DNA from: Sphingopyxis sp. CCNWLW2 | Lineage (GTDB): Bacteria > Pseudomonadota > Alphaproteobacteria > Sphingomonadales > Sphingomonadaceae | Direction of reading: 5' to 3' | Length of the DNA: 64,000 bases | NCBI RefSeq assembly: GCF_037095755.1 | Contig: NZ_JBAWKJ010000001.1 | Span: 1,367,001-1,431,000, forward strand | Shown: positions 15,490 to 24,106 of the stretch, piece by piece | Numbering within the stretch: the first letter of the stretch is position 1 | Layout of the letters: the number at the start of each line of letters is the position of its first letter | Notes under the pieces: generated by a model | Databases searched by the model: none | What the model saw: only the letters and a program-made list of their open reading frames with translations | What the model was told of the DNA's origin: nothing | Program-made: the position numbers and the translations under genes

Positions 15490-16902
15490 ATGCCGCGTCC
15501 GCTGGCCCTCTCCCCCGACCGCCTGTTTCCGTCGGACCCGGCGCAGCGCGATATCGCGCGCCGGCTCTACAGGCAAGTGGCGGGCCTGCCGATCATCAGC
15601 CCGCACGGGCATACCGATCCGGCGTGGTTCGCGGGCAACGCATCGTTCGGCAATGCCGCCGAGTTCCTGCTGCATCCCGACCATTATGCGTTCCGGATGC
15701 TCTATTCGCAGGGCATTTCGCTCGATGCGCTGGGGGTCCGTAACAAGGGCGCCGACCCGCGCGAAAGCTGGCGGATCTTCGCCCAAAACTACCATCTCTT
15801 CCGCGGCACGCCGACGCGGATGTGGATGGACTGGGTGTTCGCCGAGGCTTTCGGGTTCGACGTACAGTTCTCGGGCGAGACGTCGGACCTCTATTACGAC
15901 CGCATCACCGAAGCGCTTGCGACTGACGCATTCCGCCCGCGCGCGCTGTACGATCGGTACGGCATCGAGGTGATCGCAACGACCGAAAGCCCGCTCGACA
16001 CGCTTGAGCATCACGCCGTGGTCCGCGCCGCGAACGCCAGCGGCGAATGGGGTGGGCGCGTGATCACCGCCTATCGCCCCGACCCGGTGGTCGATCCCGA
16101 GTTCGAGGGCTTTCGCGACAATCTGGCGCGCTTCTCCGAGCTGAGCGGCGAGGACGCCTATAGCTACGCTGGCTATCTCGCTGCGCACCGCAATCGCCGC
16201 GCCTTTTTCGCAGAGATGGGCGCGACCTCGACCGACCACGGCCATCCGACCGCGGCGACCGCCGACCTGTCGGGGGCCGAGGCCGAAGCCCTCTTCGCGC
16301 GCGTCACCGGGGGCAGCGTCAGTGCCGCCGATGCCGAACTGTTCCGCGCGCATATGCTGACCGTGATGGCGGGGATGAGCCTCGACGACGGGCTCGTGAT
16401 GCAGATCCATCCCGGCAGTTTCCGCAATCACAACCCGTGGCTGTTTGACCATTATGGCCGCGACAAGGGCGCCGATATCCCGACCGCGACCGACTATGTT
16501 CACGCGCTGCGCCCATTGCTTGGGCGTTATGGCAATGAGGCCGCGCTGACGATCATCCTCTTCACGCTCGATGAGACAAGCTATGCGCGCGAGCTCGCGC
16601 CGCTCGCGGGCCATTATCCGGCGCTCAAGCTTGGCCCCGCCTGGTGGTTCCACGACAGCCCGGAAGGCATGCGGCGCTTCCGTAGCCAGACGACCGAGAC
16701 CGCAGGCTTCTACAACACGGTCGGCTTCAACGACGACACGCGCGCCTTCCTGTCGATCCCCGCGCGCCACGACGTCGCGCGGCGCATCGACTGTGGCTTC
16801 CTCGCGCAGCTCGTCGCCGAGCATCGCATGGAGGAATGGGAAGCGGCCGAGCTTGCCACCGACCTCAGCTACAATCTTGCCAAGGCGGCGTATAAGCTGT
16901 GA
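15490..16902 (+). CDS. uxaC: Uronate (glucuronate/galacturonate) isomerase
   Basis: A 470-residue UxaC of the amidohydrolase superfamily that interconverts galacturonate with tagaturonate and glucuronate with fructuronate. The metal-binding H-x-H is in IISPHGHTDP (H39, H41). Other family landmarks are RMLYSQGISLDALG, TTESPLDTLEHH, and the C-terminal TDLSYNLAKAAY. The length is typical. It ends in an overlap with the next gene (GTGA), consistent with coupling of isomerase and reductase. Confidence 0.95.
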   Translation: MPRPLALSPDRLFPSDPAQRDIARRLYRQVAGLPIISPHGHTDPAWFAGNASFGNAAEFLLHPDHYAFRMLYSQGISLDALGVRNKGADPRESWRIFAQNYHLFRGTPTRMWMDWVFAEAFGFDVQFSGETSDLYYDRITEALATDAFRPRALYDRYGIEVIATTESPLDTLEHHAVVRAANASGEWGGRVITAYRPDPVVDPEFEGFRDNLARFSELSGEDAYSYAGYLAAHRNRRAFFAEMGATSTDHGHPTAATADLSGAEAEALFARVTGGSVSAADAELFRAHMLTVMAGMSLDDGLVMQIHPGSFRNHNPWLFDHYGRDKGADIPTATDYVHALRPLLGRYGNEAALTIILFTLDETSYARELAPLAGHYPALKLGPAWWFHDSPEGMRRFRSQTTETAGFYNTVGFNDDTRAFLSIPARHDVARRIDCGFLAQLVAEHRMEEWEAAELATDLSYNLAKAAYKL

Positions 16903-18218
16903 GACTGTCGCCCGAGACCTTACTGCCGGCGTCGGTCGGGTGCCCGGCCTATGACCGCGCCGCGCGGGCCGCGGGGATCGTCCATATCGGAATCGGCGCG
17001 TTCCACCGCGCGCATCAGGCGGTGTACACCGACGATGCAATGAATGCGGGGGACTGCGACTGGGGCATCATCGGCGTGTCGCTGCGTTCGGGAGACGTCG
17101 CGGCGCAGCTCAATCCGCAGGACGGGCTCTACACCGTCAGCACGCGCCGCGCCGCCGGAAGCGAAACGCGATTGATCGGCGCGGTGCAGAAAGTGCTCGT
17201 TGCGGCCGACGATCCGCAGGCGGTGATCGACGCCATCGCCGCGCCGACGACGCATATCGTCAGCTTCACCGTCACCGAAAAGGGCTATCTGCGGCGTCCC
17301 GACGGATCGCTGGACCTCCCCGAAGCGGCGGGCAGTTCCAGCCTCTATCGCTTCGTCGCCGCAGGGCTCGCGGCGCGCAAGACCGCAGGTTTGCCCGGAC
17401 TGACGCTGCTCAGCTGCGACAATCTGGCGGGCAATGGCGCGGTGCTGCGCGGCTTGATGCGCGAATATCTCGCCGCTTATCATCCCGACCTTTCGGCGTG
17501 GTTCGACGGCGAATGCACGTGCCCCGCAACGATGATCGACCGCATCGTCCCCGCGACCACCGAATCCGACCGCGCCGAGGTCGAAGCCACCCTCGGCGCG
17601 CGTGACGAGGGCGCGGTCGTCACCGAAGGATTCAGCCAATGGGTGATCGAGGATGATTTCGCCGGTCCGCGTCCGCGCTGGGAGGCGGTCGGTGCCGAGC
17701 TCGTCGCCGACGTCGCGCCCTACGAGACCGCCAAGCTGCGCATGCTCAATGGCGCGCATTCGGCGCTCGCCTATATCGGGCTCGGGAAAGGCCACGATTT
17801 TGTGCATCAGGCGATTGCCGATCCGGAAATCCGGCCGGTCATCGATCGATTGATGCGCGAGGAAGCCGCGCCAACGATCGACGCCGCGCCGGGGCAGGAC
17901 CTCGCCGCCTACGCCGATGCCCTGCTCGACCGTTTCGCCAACCCCGCGCTGAACCACCGGCTGATCCAGATCGCGATGGATGGCAGCCAGAAGATCCCCC
18001 AGCGCTGGCTCGAAACGCTCGCGTGGCATCAAGCGCGGGGTGCCGGCTGTCCGTCGCTCGAAGCCGCAATTGCCGCATGGATCGCCTTCCTGCGCAGCGA
18101 TCATCCCATCGACGACCCGCTTGCGGACAAATTGCGCGAAGCGGCGGCCGGTCCGGATGCCATGGAACGCCTGTTCGGCGACGGCGGCCTGATCGCCCCT
18201 GGCTGGCGTCCGGCTTAG
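16899..18218 (+). CDS. uxuB: Fructuronate/tagaturonate reductase (mannitol dehydrogenase family)
   Basis: A 439-residue long-chain polyol dehydrogenase that reduces fructuronate or tagaturonate with NADH. The Rossmann entry is VHIGIGAFHRAHQAVY and the family catalytic signature is AKLRMLNGAHSALAY (Lys, Asn, His). It starts with GTG at 16899 overlapping the uxaC stop. Because UxaA is present and no UxuA is seen, the physiological reaction may be tagaturonate to altronate, a role usually called UxaB. The sequence resembles the UxuB/mannitol dehydrogenase type, so the symbol marks family rather than substrate. It is the last gene of the hexuronate operon and converges on the LysR gene. Confidence 0.85.
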   Translation: MRLSPETLLPASVGCPAYDRAARAAGIVHIGIGAFHRAHQAVYTDDAMNAGDCDWGIIGVSLRSGDVAAQLNPQDGLYTVSTRRAAGSETRLIGAVQKVLVAADDPQAVIDAIAAPTTHIVSFTVTEKGYLRRPDGSLDLPEAAGSSSLYRFVAAGLAARKTAGLPGLTLLSCDNLAGNGAVLRGLMREYLAAYHPDLSAWFDGECTCPATMIDRIVPATTESDRAEVEATLGARDEGAVVTEGFSQWVIEDDFAGPRPRWEAVGAELVADVAPYETAKLRMLNGAHSALAYIGLGKGHDFVHQAIADPEIRPVIDRLMREEAAPTIDAAPGQDLAAYADALLDRFANPALNHRLIQIAMDGSQKIPQRWLETLAWHQARGAGCPSLEAAIAAWIAFLRSDHPIDDPLADKLREAAAGPDAMERLFGDGGLIAPGWRPA

Positions 18219-19102
18219 GCCGGAACCAGCAACCCCCGGCTCTCGCGGACCTCGGCATCGAGCCAGTCGATGAACGCCCGGATCCGCGGCTGCGGCGCGA
18301 CATCGCGGTGGAGCGCGAGCCAGAAGGCGCGCGCGACCGTCTGTCCGGGCCGCACGCGCACCAGCCCCGGATCGCCCGCCGCAAGAAAGCAGGGCAGCAC
18401 GCCGATCCCCGCGCCGCCCGCGATCATCCGTCGCTGCGCGAGGATCGAGGATGAGCGCACCGTCGCGCGCAGCCCCGGCTCGATCTCGCCCAGATAGTCG
18501 AGTTCGGGGGCATAGAGGATGTCGGGCATATAACCGATCACCGGGATGCCCGTGCGCGACAACGGCGCGGCGGCAACAGCATCCTGCCAGTCGGGCCGAT
18601 CAGCGGGCGCATAAATGCCGAGGCTGTAATCGGACAGTTTGCGCGTGATCAGCGGGCCCTTGCGCGGCCGCGCGAGCAGCACCGCCATATCGGCCTCGCG
18701 CCGCGACGGGTTCAAAAACCCGGATGAGGCGACAAGGTCGATCTCAAGCTCGGGATGTGCCGCGACAAAGCTCGCGAGGCGCGGCGCGATGAAGCTGTTG
18801 CCGAACCCTTCTGACACACTCACCCTTAGTTGCCCGGATAGCGCTGACGCATCCTCGCGTGCCGAATGGATGCGCGCCGCCGCCGCCGCCATCGCTTCGG
18901 CGTGCGGAACGAGCGCCCGGCCCGCCGCGGTCAGAACGAAACCCGACGGCGCGCGTTCGAACAAAGTCTGGCCGAGCGCGGCTTCGAGTGCGCTCACCCG
19001 CCGGCTTACCGTCGTCGCATCGACGTGCAGCGCCGCGCTGGCGCGCGCGAGCGTGCCGTGGCGCGCGACGAACAGGAAATATTGCAGCCTATCCCAATCC
19101 AT
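18215..19102 (-). CDS. LysR-family transcriptional regulator
   Basis: A 295-residue LysR-type regulator. The N-terminal winged HTH reads MDWDRLQYFLFVARHGTLA, followed by ALHVDATTVSRRVSALE (residues ~25-45). A periplasmic-binding-like effector domain begins at LRVSVSEGFGNSF. The start at 19102 gives the canonical HTH beginning; a longer frame upstream only adds an Arg-rich non-conserved stretch. It faces mmsA across 98 bases containing TGCAA-type half sites, so it probably regulates the valine/methylmalonate-semialdehyde operon and itself. The effector is unknown. Its stop overlaps the uxuB stop by 4 bases. Confidence 0.9.
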   Translation of the reverse strand: MDWDRLQYFLFVARHGTLARASAALHVDATTVSRRVSALEAALGQTLFERAPSGFVLTAAGRALVPHAEAMAAAAARIHSAREDASALSGQLRVSVSEGFGNSFIAPRLASFVAAHPELEIDLVASSGFLNPSRREADMAVLLARPRKGPLITRKLSDYSLGIYAPADRPDWQDAVAAAPLSRTGIPVIGYMPDILYAPELDYLGEIEPGLRATVRSSSILAQRRMIAGGAGIGVLPCFLAAGDPGLVRVRPGQTVARAFWLALHRDVAPQPRIRAFIDWLDAEVRESRGLLVPA

Positions 19103-19105
19103 GAC

Positions 19106-19119
19106 CTGCAAATATGCAG
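19106..19119. promoter_or_regulatory. Candidate LysR binding site CTGCAAATATGCAG
   Basis: Near-perfect inverted repeat CTGCA-N4-TGCAG in the 98-base gap between the divergent LysR gene and mmsA. Two further TGCAA half sites follow at about 19128 and 19143. The spacing suits recognition plus activation sites for a LysR regulator. Confidence 0.5.
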
Positions 19120-19200
19120 TATCGTCCTGCAAGTCTATCCCTTGCAAATGGGGCGTACATGGTCTGTGGCAGCGGCAAGATTTTACGGGAGACTCGGGAT

Positions 19201-20694
19201 ATGCGACAGATCGACCATCACATCGTCGGCGGCGCCGGCGGCAGCGCCCGCCAGGGCGACGTCTTCGACCCCAACAGCGGCGGCGTACAGGCGCAGGTCG
19301 CGCTTGGCGACGCGGCTTTGCTCGACCGCGCGGTCGCCGCGGCGAAGCAGGCGCAGCCCGCATGGGCCGCGACCAATCCGCAGCGCCGCGCGCGCGTGAT
19401 GTTCGAATTCAAGCGCCTCGTCGAAGCGAATATGGATGCGCTCGCGCACATGCTGTCGAGCGAGCATGGCAAGGTGATCGCCGATTCGAAGGGCGATATC
19501 CAGCGCGGGCTCGAAGTCATCGAATTCTGCTGCGGCATCCCGCATGTGCTGAAGGGCGAATATACGCAGGGCGCCGGTCCGGGCATCGACGTCTATTCGA
19601 TGCGCCAGCCGATCGGCATCGGCGCCGGCATCACCCCGTTCAACTTCCCCGCGATGATCCCGCTGTGGATGTCGGGCGTCGCGATCGCCACCGGCAACGC
19701 CTTCATCGTCAAGCCCAGCGAGCGCGACCCGTCGGTTCCCGTGCGCCTCGCCGAGCTCTTCCTCGAAGCCGGGCTTCCCGAGGGCATCTGTCAGGTCGTC
19801 CACGGCGACAAGGAAATGGTCGACGCGATCCTTGACCATCCCGATATCGGCGCGGTCAGCTTCGTCGGCTCGTCGGACATCGCGCATTATGTCTATAACC
19901 GCGGCGTCGCGAACGGAAAGCGCGTGCAGGCGATGGGCGGCGCGAAGAACCATGGCATCGTCATGCCCGACGCCGATCTCGACCAGGTCGTCAATGATTT
20001 GACCGGCGCGGCCTTCGGCTCGGCAGGCGAACGCTGCATGGCGCTCCCGGTCGTCGTCCCCGTCGGCGAGGAGACCGCCAATCGCCTCCGAGAAAAGCTG
20101 ATCCCCGCGATCGCGGCGCTGCGCGTCGGCGTGTCGACGGATGCCGAGGCGCATTACGGCCCGGTGGTGACGCAGGCGCACAAGGAAAAGGTCGAAGGCT
20201 GGATCCAGAAATGCGCCGACGAAGGCGCCGAGCTGGTCGTCGACGGCCGCGGCTTCTCGCTGCAGGGGCATGAAAAGGGCTTCTTCATCGGCCCGACGCT
20301 GTTCGACCATGTCACCACCGACATGGAAAGCTACAAAGAAGAAATCTTCGGCCCGGTGCTCCAGATCGTGCGCGCGCCCGATTTCGAAACCGCGCTCGAG
20401 CTTCCCAGCAAGCACCAGTACGGCAACGGCGTCGCGATCTTCACGCGCAACGGCCACGCCGCCCGCGAATTCGCCGCGCGCGTCAATGTCGGCATGGTCG
20501 GCATCAACGTCCCGATCCCGGTGCCCGTCGCCTATCACAGCTTCGGCGGCTGGAAGCGTTCGGCGTTCGGCGACACCAACCAGCACGGCATGGAAGGCGT
20601 GAAATTCTGGACCAAGGTTAAGACGATCACCCAGCGCTGGCCGGACGGCTCTCCCGACGGCGGCAACGCGTTCGTCATCCCCACGATGGGCTGA
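19201..20694 (+). CDS. mmsA: Methylmalonate-semialdehyde dehydrogenase (CoA-acylating)
   Basis: A 497-residue aldehyde dehydrogenase that converts (S)-methylmalonate semialdehyde to propionyl-CoA and CO2, the last step of valine degradation. Family features are the N-terminal IDHHIVGG, PFNFPAMIPLWM, the NAD-site segment VSFVGSSDIAHYVY, and the catalytic Cys in SAGERCMALPV. KRSAFGDTNQHG lies near the C-terminus. Start 19201 is chosen over the upstream 19114 because it gives the family N-terminus and leaves the LysR-mmsA promoter free. The other valine genes follow downstream on the same strand. Confidence 0.95.
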   Translation: MRQIDHHIVGGAGGSARQGDVFDPNSGGVQAQVALGDAALLDRAVAAAKQAQPAWAATNPQRRARVMFEFKRLVEANMDALAHMLSSEHGKVIADSKGDIQRGLEVIEFCCGIPHVLKGEYTQGAGPGIDVYSMRQPIGIGAGITPFNFPAMIPLWMSGVAIATGNAFIVKPSERDPSVPVRLAELFLEAGLPEGICQVVHGDKEMVDAILDHPDIGAVSFVGSSDIAHYVYNRGVANGKRVQAMGGAKNHGIVMPDADLDQVVNDLTGAAFGSAGERCMALPVVVPVGEETANRLREKLIPAIAALRVGVSTDAEAHYGPVVTQAHKEKVEGWIQKCADEGAELVVDGRGFSLQGHEKGFFIGPTLFDHVTTDMESYKEEIFGPVLQIVRAPDFETALELPSKHQYGNGVAIFTRNGHAAREFAARVNVGMVGINVPIPVPVAYHSFGGWKRSAFGDTNQHGMEGVKFWTKVKTITQRWPDGSPDGGNAFVIPTMG

Positions 20695-20701
20695 CGCCGC
20701 C

Positions 20702-21628
20702 TTGCTTCGGCGGCTGCTCCTGCCCCTGATGCTCCTGTTGCTGCTGCCGGTTCCGGCGGCAGCGCAGAAGATGATCGCGCTGTCGTTCGACGATGCACCG
20801 CGCGGGCGCGGCGCCTTCTTCACGCCCGACGAGCGCACGCAGCGCATCATCGCCGAGCTGAAAAAGGCGAAGGCACCGCAGACGGTCTTCTTCGTTAACC
20901 CCGGTGCGATCGGGCAAGGCGATGGTGTCGGTGGCGAGCGGCGCATCGCCGCCTATGTCGCCGCGGGCCATGTGATCGCGAACCATAGCAACCGCCACAA
21001 GCGGCTGAGCGCCACCGACACCGCGGCCTATCTCGCCGACCTCGACGCCGCCGAGGTCTGGCTCAAGGACCGCCCGGGCTACCGCCCTTGGTTCCGCTTC
21101 CCGTTCCTCGACGAGGGAGGGAAGGACAAGGCGAAGCGCGACGCGCTGCGACAAGGGCTTGCCGAACGCGGCCTCCGCAACGGCTATGTCACCGCCGAAA
21201 GCTCCGACTGGCACCTTGAGACGCTGACGCGCGACACCGTACTGGCGGGCAAGAAAATCGACCGCAAGGCGCTCGGCGAGCTCTATGTCACCTGGCATGT
21301 CGAGGCGGCCGATTTCGCCGATGCGATGCTGCGGCGCGTCACCGGCCGTCAGCCGGTGCAGGTGATCCTGCTCCACGAAACCGACCTCGCGGCGCTCCAT
21401 ATCGGCGACCTTGTCCGCGCTCTCCGCAAGGCCGGCTGGACCGTCGTCAGCGCCGACACCGCCTATGCCGATCCGCTCGGCAAGGAAATGCCCGACACAC
21501 CGGCGGCGAACGGCACGCTGACCGAGGCGCTGGCCTGGGCTGCGGGCGTCCCCGCGCCGCGCTGGTATCGCTATAACCAGACCGACCTCGCGACCGCGAT
21601 GTTCCGTGAAAAGGTGCTCGGCGAATGA
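20702..21628 (+). CDS. Secreted polysaccharide deacetylase (NodB-homology)
   Basis: A 308-residue carbohydrate esterase family 4-like protein. It begins with TTG at 20702, 7 bases after the mmsA stop, giving a clear signal peptide MLRRLLLPLMLLLLLPVPAAAQ. The catalytic landmarks are SFDDAPRG (metal Asp), NHSNRHKRL (metal histidines), RFPFLDEG and a late LLHETDLAAL. It should act in the periplasm on an N-acetylated glycan such as peptidoglycan or chitooligosaccharide; the substrate is unknown. Its place right behind mmsA is unusual and may reflect simple co-transcription. Confidence 0.85.
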   Translation: MLRRLLLPLMLLLLLPVPAAAQKMIALSFDDAPRGRGAFFTPDERTQRIIAELKKAKAPQTVFFVNPGAIGQGDGVGGERRIAAYVAAGHVIANHSNRHKRLSATDTAAYLADLDAAEVWLKDRPGYRPWFRFPFLDEGGKDKAKRDALRQGLAERGLRNGYVTAESSDWHLETLTRDTVLAGKKIDRKALGELYVTWHVEAADFADAMLRRVTGRQPVQVILLHETDLAALHIGDLVRALRKAGWTVVSADTAYADPLGKEMPDTPAANGTLTEALAWAAGVPAPRWYRYNQTDLATAMFREKVLGE

Positions 21629-21687
21629 TACGCGGCGATGAAACCCGCACGCCGCGCCGGGCATTCTCCTGTCGAAGGAGATTGCCG

Positions 21688-22224
21688 ATGACCCGCCTGA
21701 TGCTTCCCGCCGCTTTGCTGCTGCTCGCCGCGTGCAGTGGCGGCGAGGACAAGTCCCAGCCCGAAGACAGCGCGGCGATCTCGCCGCTGCAAAAGGCCGA
21801 GCGCCCGGCGCCCGCCGAACCGGCAGAGCCGGCGGTCGATGCGGACCTGCCCGAAGCGGCCGACGAAACGCCCGCAAAGCCCGAACCCAAAACCGCTGGC
21901 GACGGCAAGACGATCCCGCCCACCATCCGCGGCCGCTGGGCGCTCAAGGTCGCCGATTGCAAGGCGAAGAAGGGCACCGACCTCACCGCGCTGACGATCG
22001 ATGCGACGAACCTGCGTTTCTACGAATCGCATGGCGAACTGTCGCGTGTTCGTGAGAGTGACGCGAACCGCATCGTCGCCGACTATAAATTCAGCGGCGA
22101 GGGCGTCGAGTGGGATCGCCGGATGCAACTCGACCTCGCCGATGGCGGCAAGACGCTCGTCCGCCGCGACTCCGGCGAGGGTGCCGCTGCGGGCGCGATG
22201 CGCTATACGCGCTGCGCCGAATGA
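21688..22224 (+). CDS. Hypothetical lipoprotein
   Basis: A 178-residue protein with a lipobox (LLLLAACSGG) after a short signal, so it is lipid-anchored. An acidic, Pro/Glu/Ala-rich linker (residues ~22-75) leads to a small C-terminal domain starting near IPPTIRGRWALKVADCKA. The two cysteines (KVADCKAKKG and YTRCAE) could form a disulfide. AAGGAG lies at normal distance from ATG 21688; the longer frame from 21625 has no signal. No family was recognised. Confidence 0.75.
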   Translation: MTRLMLPAALLLLAACSGGEDKSQPEDSAAISPLQKAERPAPAEPAEPAVDADLPEAADETPAKPEPKTAGDGKTIPPTIRGRWALKVADCKAKKGTDLTALTIDATNLRFYESHGELSRVRESDANRIVADYKFSGEGVEWDRRMQLDLADGGKTLVRRDSGEGAAAGAMRYTRCAE

Positions 22225-22246
22225 AGATTTTTTGAAAGGGAGATAC

Positions 22247-22555
22247 ATGATGGACATTCGCATGCTCGCAATTGCCGCCATTCTGCCGCTCGCCGCCTGC
22301 TCGAGCAGCGAGACGCCTGTCGAATCGACCCCGACCCCGCCGTCCGCCGAGGCGACGTGCAAGGCCGAGGCGGTGCAGTCCTATATCGGCCAGACCGCGA
22401 CCCCCGACCTTGGCGGCGCGATCCTCAAGGCATCGGGCGCGCGCACGCTGCGCTGGGGGCCGCCGCGCTCGGCGATGACGATGGATTACCGCCAGGACCG
22501 GGTGAACGTGATGTACGACGATGCGTACAAGATCACGCAGGTCACCTGTGGCTGA
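22247..22555 (+). CDS. Peptidase inhibitor I78-family lipoprotein
   Basis: A 102-residue lipoprotein with lipobox LPLAACSS. The mature part carries the I78 (potato inhibitor I-like) pattern: a first Cys in ATCKAEAVQSYIGQ, then LKASGARTLRWGPP, DYRQDRVNVMYDD, and a final ITQVTCG with the partner Cys. Members are thought to inhibit serine proteases in the periplasm or outside. AAGGGAG precedes the start. The 3' end overlaps the next gene by 8 bases. Which protease is targeted cannot be read from the sequence. Confidence 0.8.
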   Translation: MMDIRMLAIAAILPLAACSSSETPVESTPTPPSAEATCKAEAVQSYIGQTATPDLGGAILKASGARTLRWGPPRSAMTMDYRQDRVNVMYDDAYKITQVTCG

Positions 22556-22958
22556 CACGCCATCGAAGACCGGGGGGCGCCGTAACCACAGCTCGGCGTC
22601 CCCGTTCGAACCCGTCTACGGCTATAGCCGGGCGGTTCGGGTGGGCGACCGGATCAGCGTCGGCGGCACTGCGCCGATCGAGCCCGACGGGTCGTCGACC
22701 GTCGGCGATGCCGGGGTACAGGCGACGCGCTGCCTGACGATCATCGGCGAAGCGCTCGCTGCGCTCGGCGGCAGCATGGCCGACGTCGTGCGCACGCGCA
22801 TGTTCATCACCGACGCCGCCGACGCCGACCTCGTTGGTCGCGCGCACGGATCGGCATTCAAAAACATCCAACCGGCATCGACAATGGTCGTTGTCTCCGC
22901 GCTGATCCGCCCCGAGTGGAAAGTCGAAATCGAAGCCGAAGCCATTATCGAGAAATGA
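22548..22958 (+). CDS. RidA/YjgF-family protein
   Basis: A 136-residue RidA-superfamily protein. The fold landmarks are YSRAVRVGDRISVGGTAPI, GDAGVQATRCLTIIGEALAALG, VVRTRMFITD and a C-terminal SALIRPEWKVEIEAEAI. The Arg in VVRTRMF corresponds to the substrate-carboxylate Arg of active enamine/imine deaminases. It starts with GTG at 22548 inside the previous gene and its stop overlaps the acyl-CoA dehydrogenase start. In a branched-chain amino-acid operon it may clear reactive imine intermediates. This subgroup is divergent from canonical RidA, so the activity is uncertain. Confidence 0.85.
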   Translation: MADTPSKTGGRRNHSSASPFEPVYGYSRAVRVGDRISVGGTAPIEPDGSSTVGDAGVQATRCLTIIGEALAALGGSMADVVRTRMFITDAADADLVGRAHGSAFKNIQPASTMVVVSALIRPEWKVEIEAEAIIEK

Positions 22959-24106
22959 CCATGACCGACCAGTTCCAGCTTACCGACGACCAGCTCGCCA
23001 TCCAGGACATGGCGCGCAAATTCACCGCCGATCGCATCACGCCCTTCGCGGCCGAATGGGACGAAAAACATCATTATCCCGTCGACGTGTGGAAGGCGGC
23101 GGGTGAGCTGGGCTTCGGCGCCATTTACGTCGCGGAGGAATCGGGCGGCATCGGGCTCGGCCGGCTGGAAGCGGCGCTGATCATGGAGGCGATGGCTTAT
23201 GGCTGCCCGGCGACCAGCGCCTATGTCTCGATCCACAATATGGCGACCTGGATGATCGACCGTTTCGGCGGCGCGGAGGTCAAGGCGCGCTTCCTGCCCG
23301 ACCTCGTCAGCATGGAGAAGATTGCGAGCTATTGCCTGACCGAGCCGGGTTCGGGCTCGGACGCCGCGGCGCTCAAGGCGACGGCAAAACGCGACGGCGA
23401 CCATTATGTGCTGAACGGCACCAAACAGTTCATCTCGGGCGCGGGCTATAACGACATCTATGTCTGCATGGTGCGCACCGGCGACGAGAAGTCGAAGGGG
23501 ATCAGCTGTCTCGTCGTCGAAAAGGACACGCCGGGGCTCAGCTTCGGCGCGCCCGAGAAAAAGCTCGGCTGGAATGCCTCGCCGACCGCGCAGGTGATCT
23601 TCGAGGATTGCCGCGTGCCGGTCGAAAATCTGGTCGGCGCCGAGGGCGACGGCTTCCGTTTCGCGATGGCCGGGCTCGACGGCGGGCGCCTCAATATCGG
23701 GGCCTGTTCCTTGGGCGGCGCGCAGCGCTGTCTCGACGAGGCGATCGCCTACACCAAGGATCGCCAGCAGTTCGGGCAGCCGATCGCCGATTTCCAGAAC
23801 ACGCAATTCATGCTCGCCGACATGGCGACCGACCTCGAAGCCGCGCGCGCTTTGCTCTATATGGCGGCGGCAAAGGTCACCGCGAACGCCCCCGACAAGT
23901 CGCGCTTCTCGGCGATGGCGAAGCGGCTTGCGACCGACAATGGCAGCAAGATCGTCAACGACGCGCTCCAGCTGTTCGGCGGCTATGGTTATTTACGCGA
24001 CTATCCGATCGAGCGTTTCTGGCGTGACCTCCGCGTCCATTCGATCCTCGAGGGTACCAATCAGGTGATGCGGATGATCGTCGGAAGGGACCTGCTGCGC
24101 CAATGA
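22955..24106 (+). CDS. Acyl-CoA dehydrogenase, probably isobutyryl-CoA dehydrogenase
   Basis: A 383-residue flavin acyl-CoA dehydrogenase. Landmarks are YCLTEPGSGSDA (FAD/substrate loop), KQFISGAGYNDIYV, DRQQFGQPIADFQ, QLFGGYGYLRDYPIE and the catalytic Glu in ILEGTNQVMR. The neighbours mmsA, 3-hydroxyisobutyryl-CoA hydrolase, enoyl-CoA hydratase and mmsB make isobutyryl-CoA (valine branch) the most likely substrate. ATG 22955 overlaps the RidA stop. Other short branched or straight acyl-CoAs remain possible. Confidence 0.9.
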   Translation: MTMTDQFQLTDDQLAIQDMARKFTADRITPFAAEWDEKHHYPVDVWKAAGELGFGAIYVAEESGGIGLGRLEAALIMEAMAYGCPATSAYVSIHNMATWMIDRFGGAEVKARFLPDLVSMEKIASYCLTEPGSGSDAAALKATAKRDGDHYVLNGTKQFISGAGYNDIYVCMVRTGDEKSKGISCLVVEKDTPGLSFGAPEKKLGWNASPTAQVIFEDCRVPVENLVGAEGDGFRFAMAGLDGGRLNIGACSLGGAQRCLDEAIAYTKDRQQFGQPIADFQNTQFMLADMATDLEAARALLYMAAAKVTANAPDKSRFSAMAKRLATDNGSKIVNDALQLFGGYGYLRDYPIERFWRDLRVHSILEGTNQVMRMIVGRDLLRQ

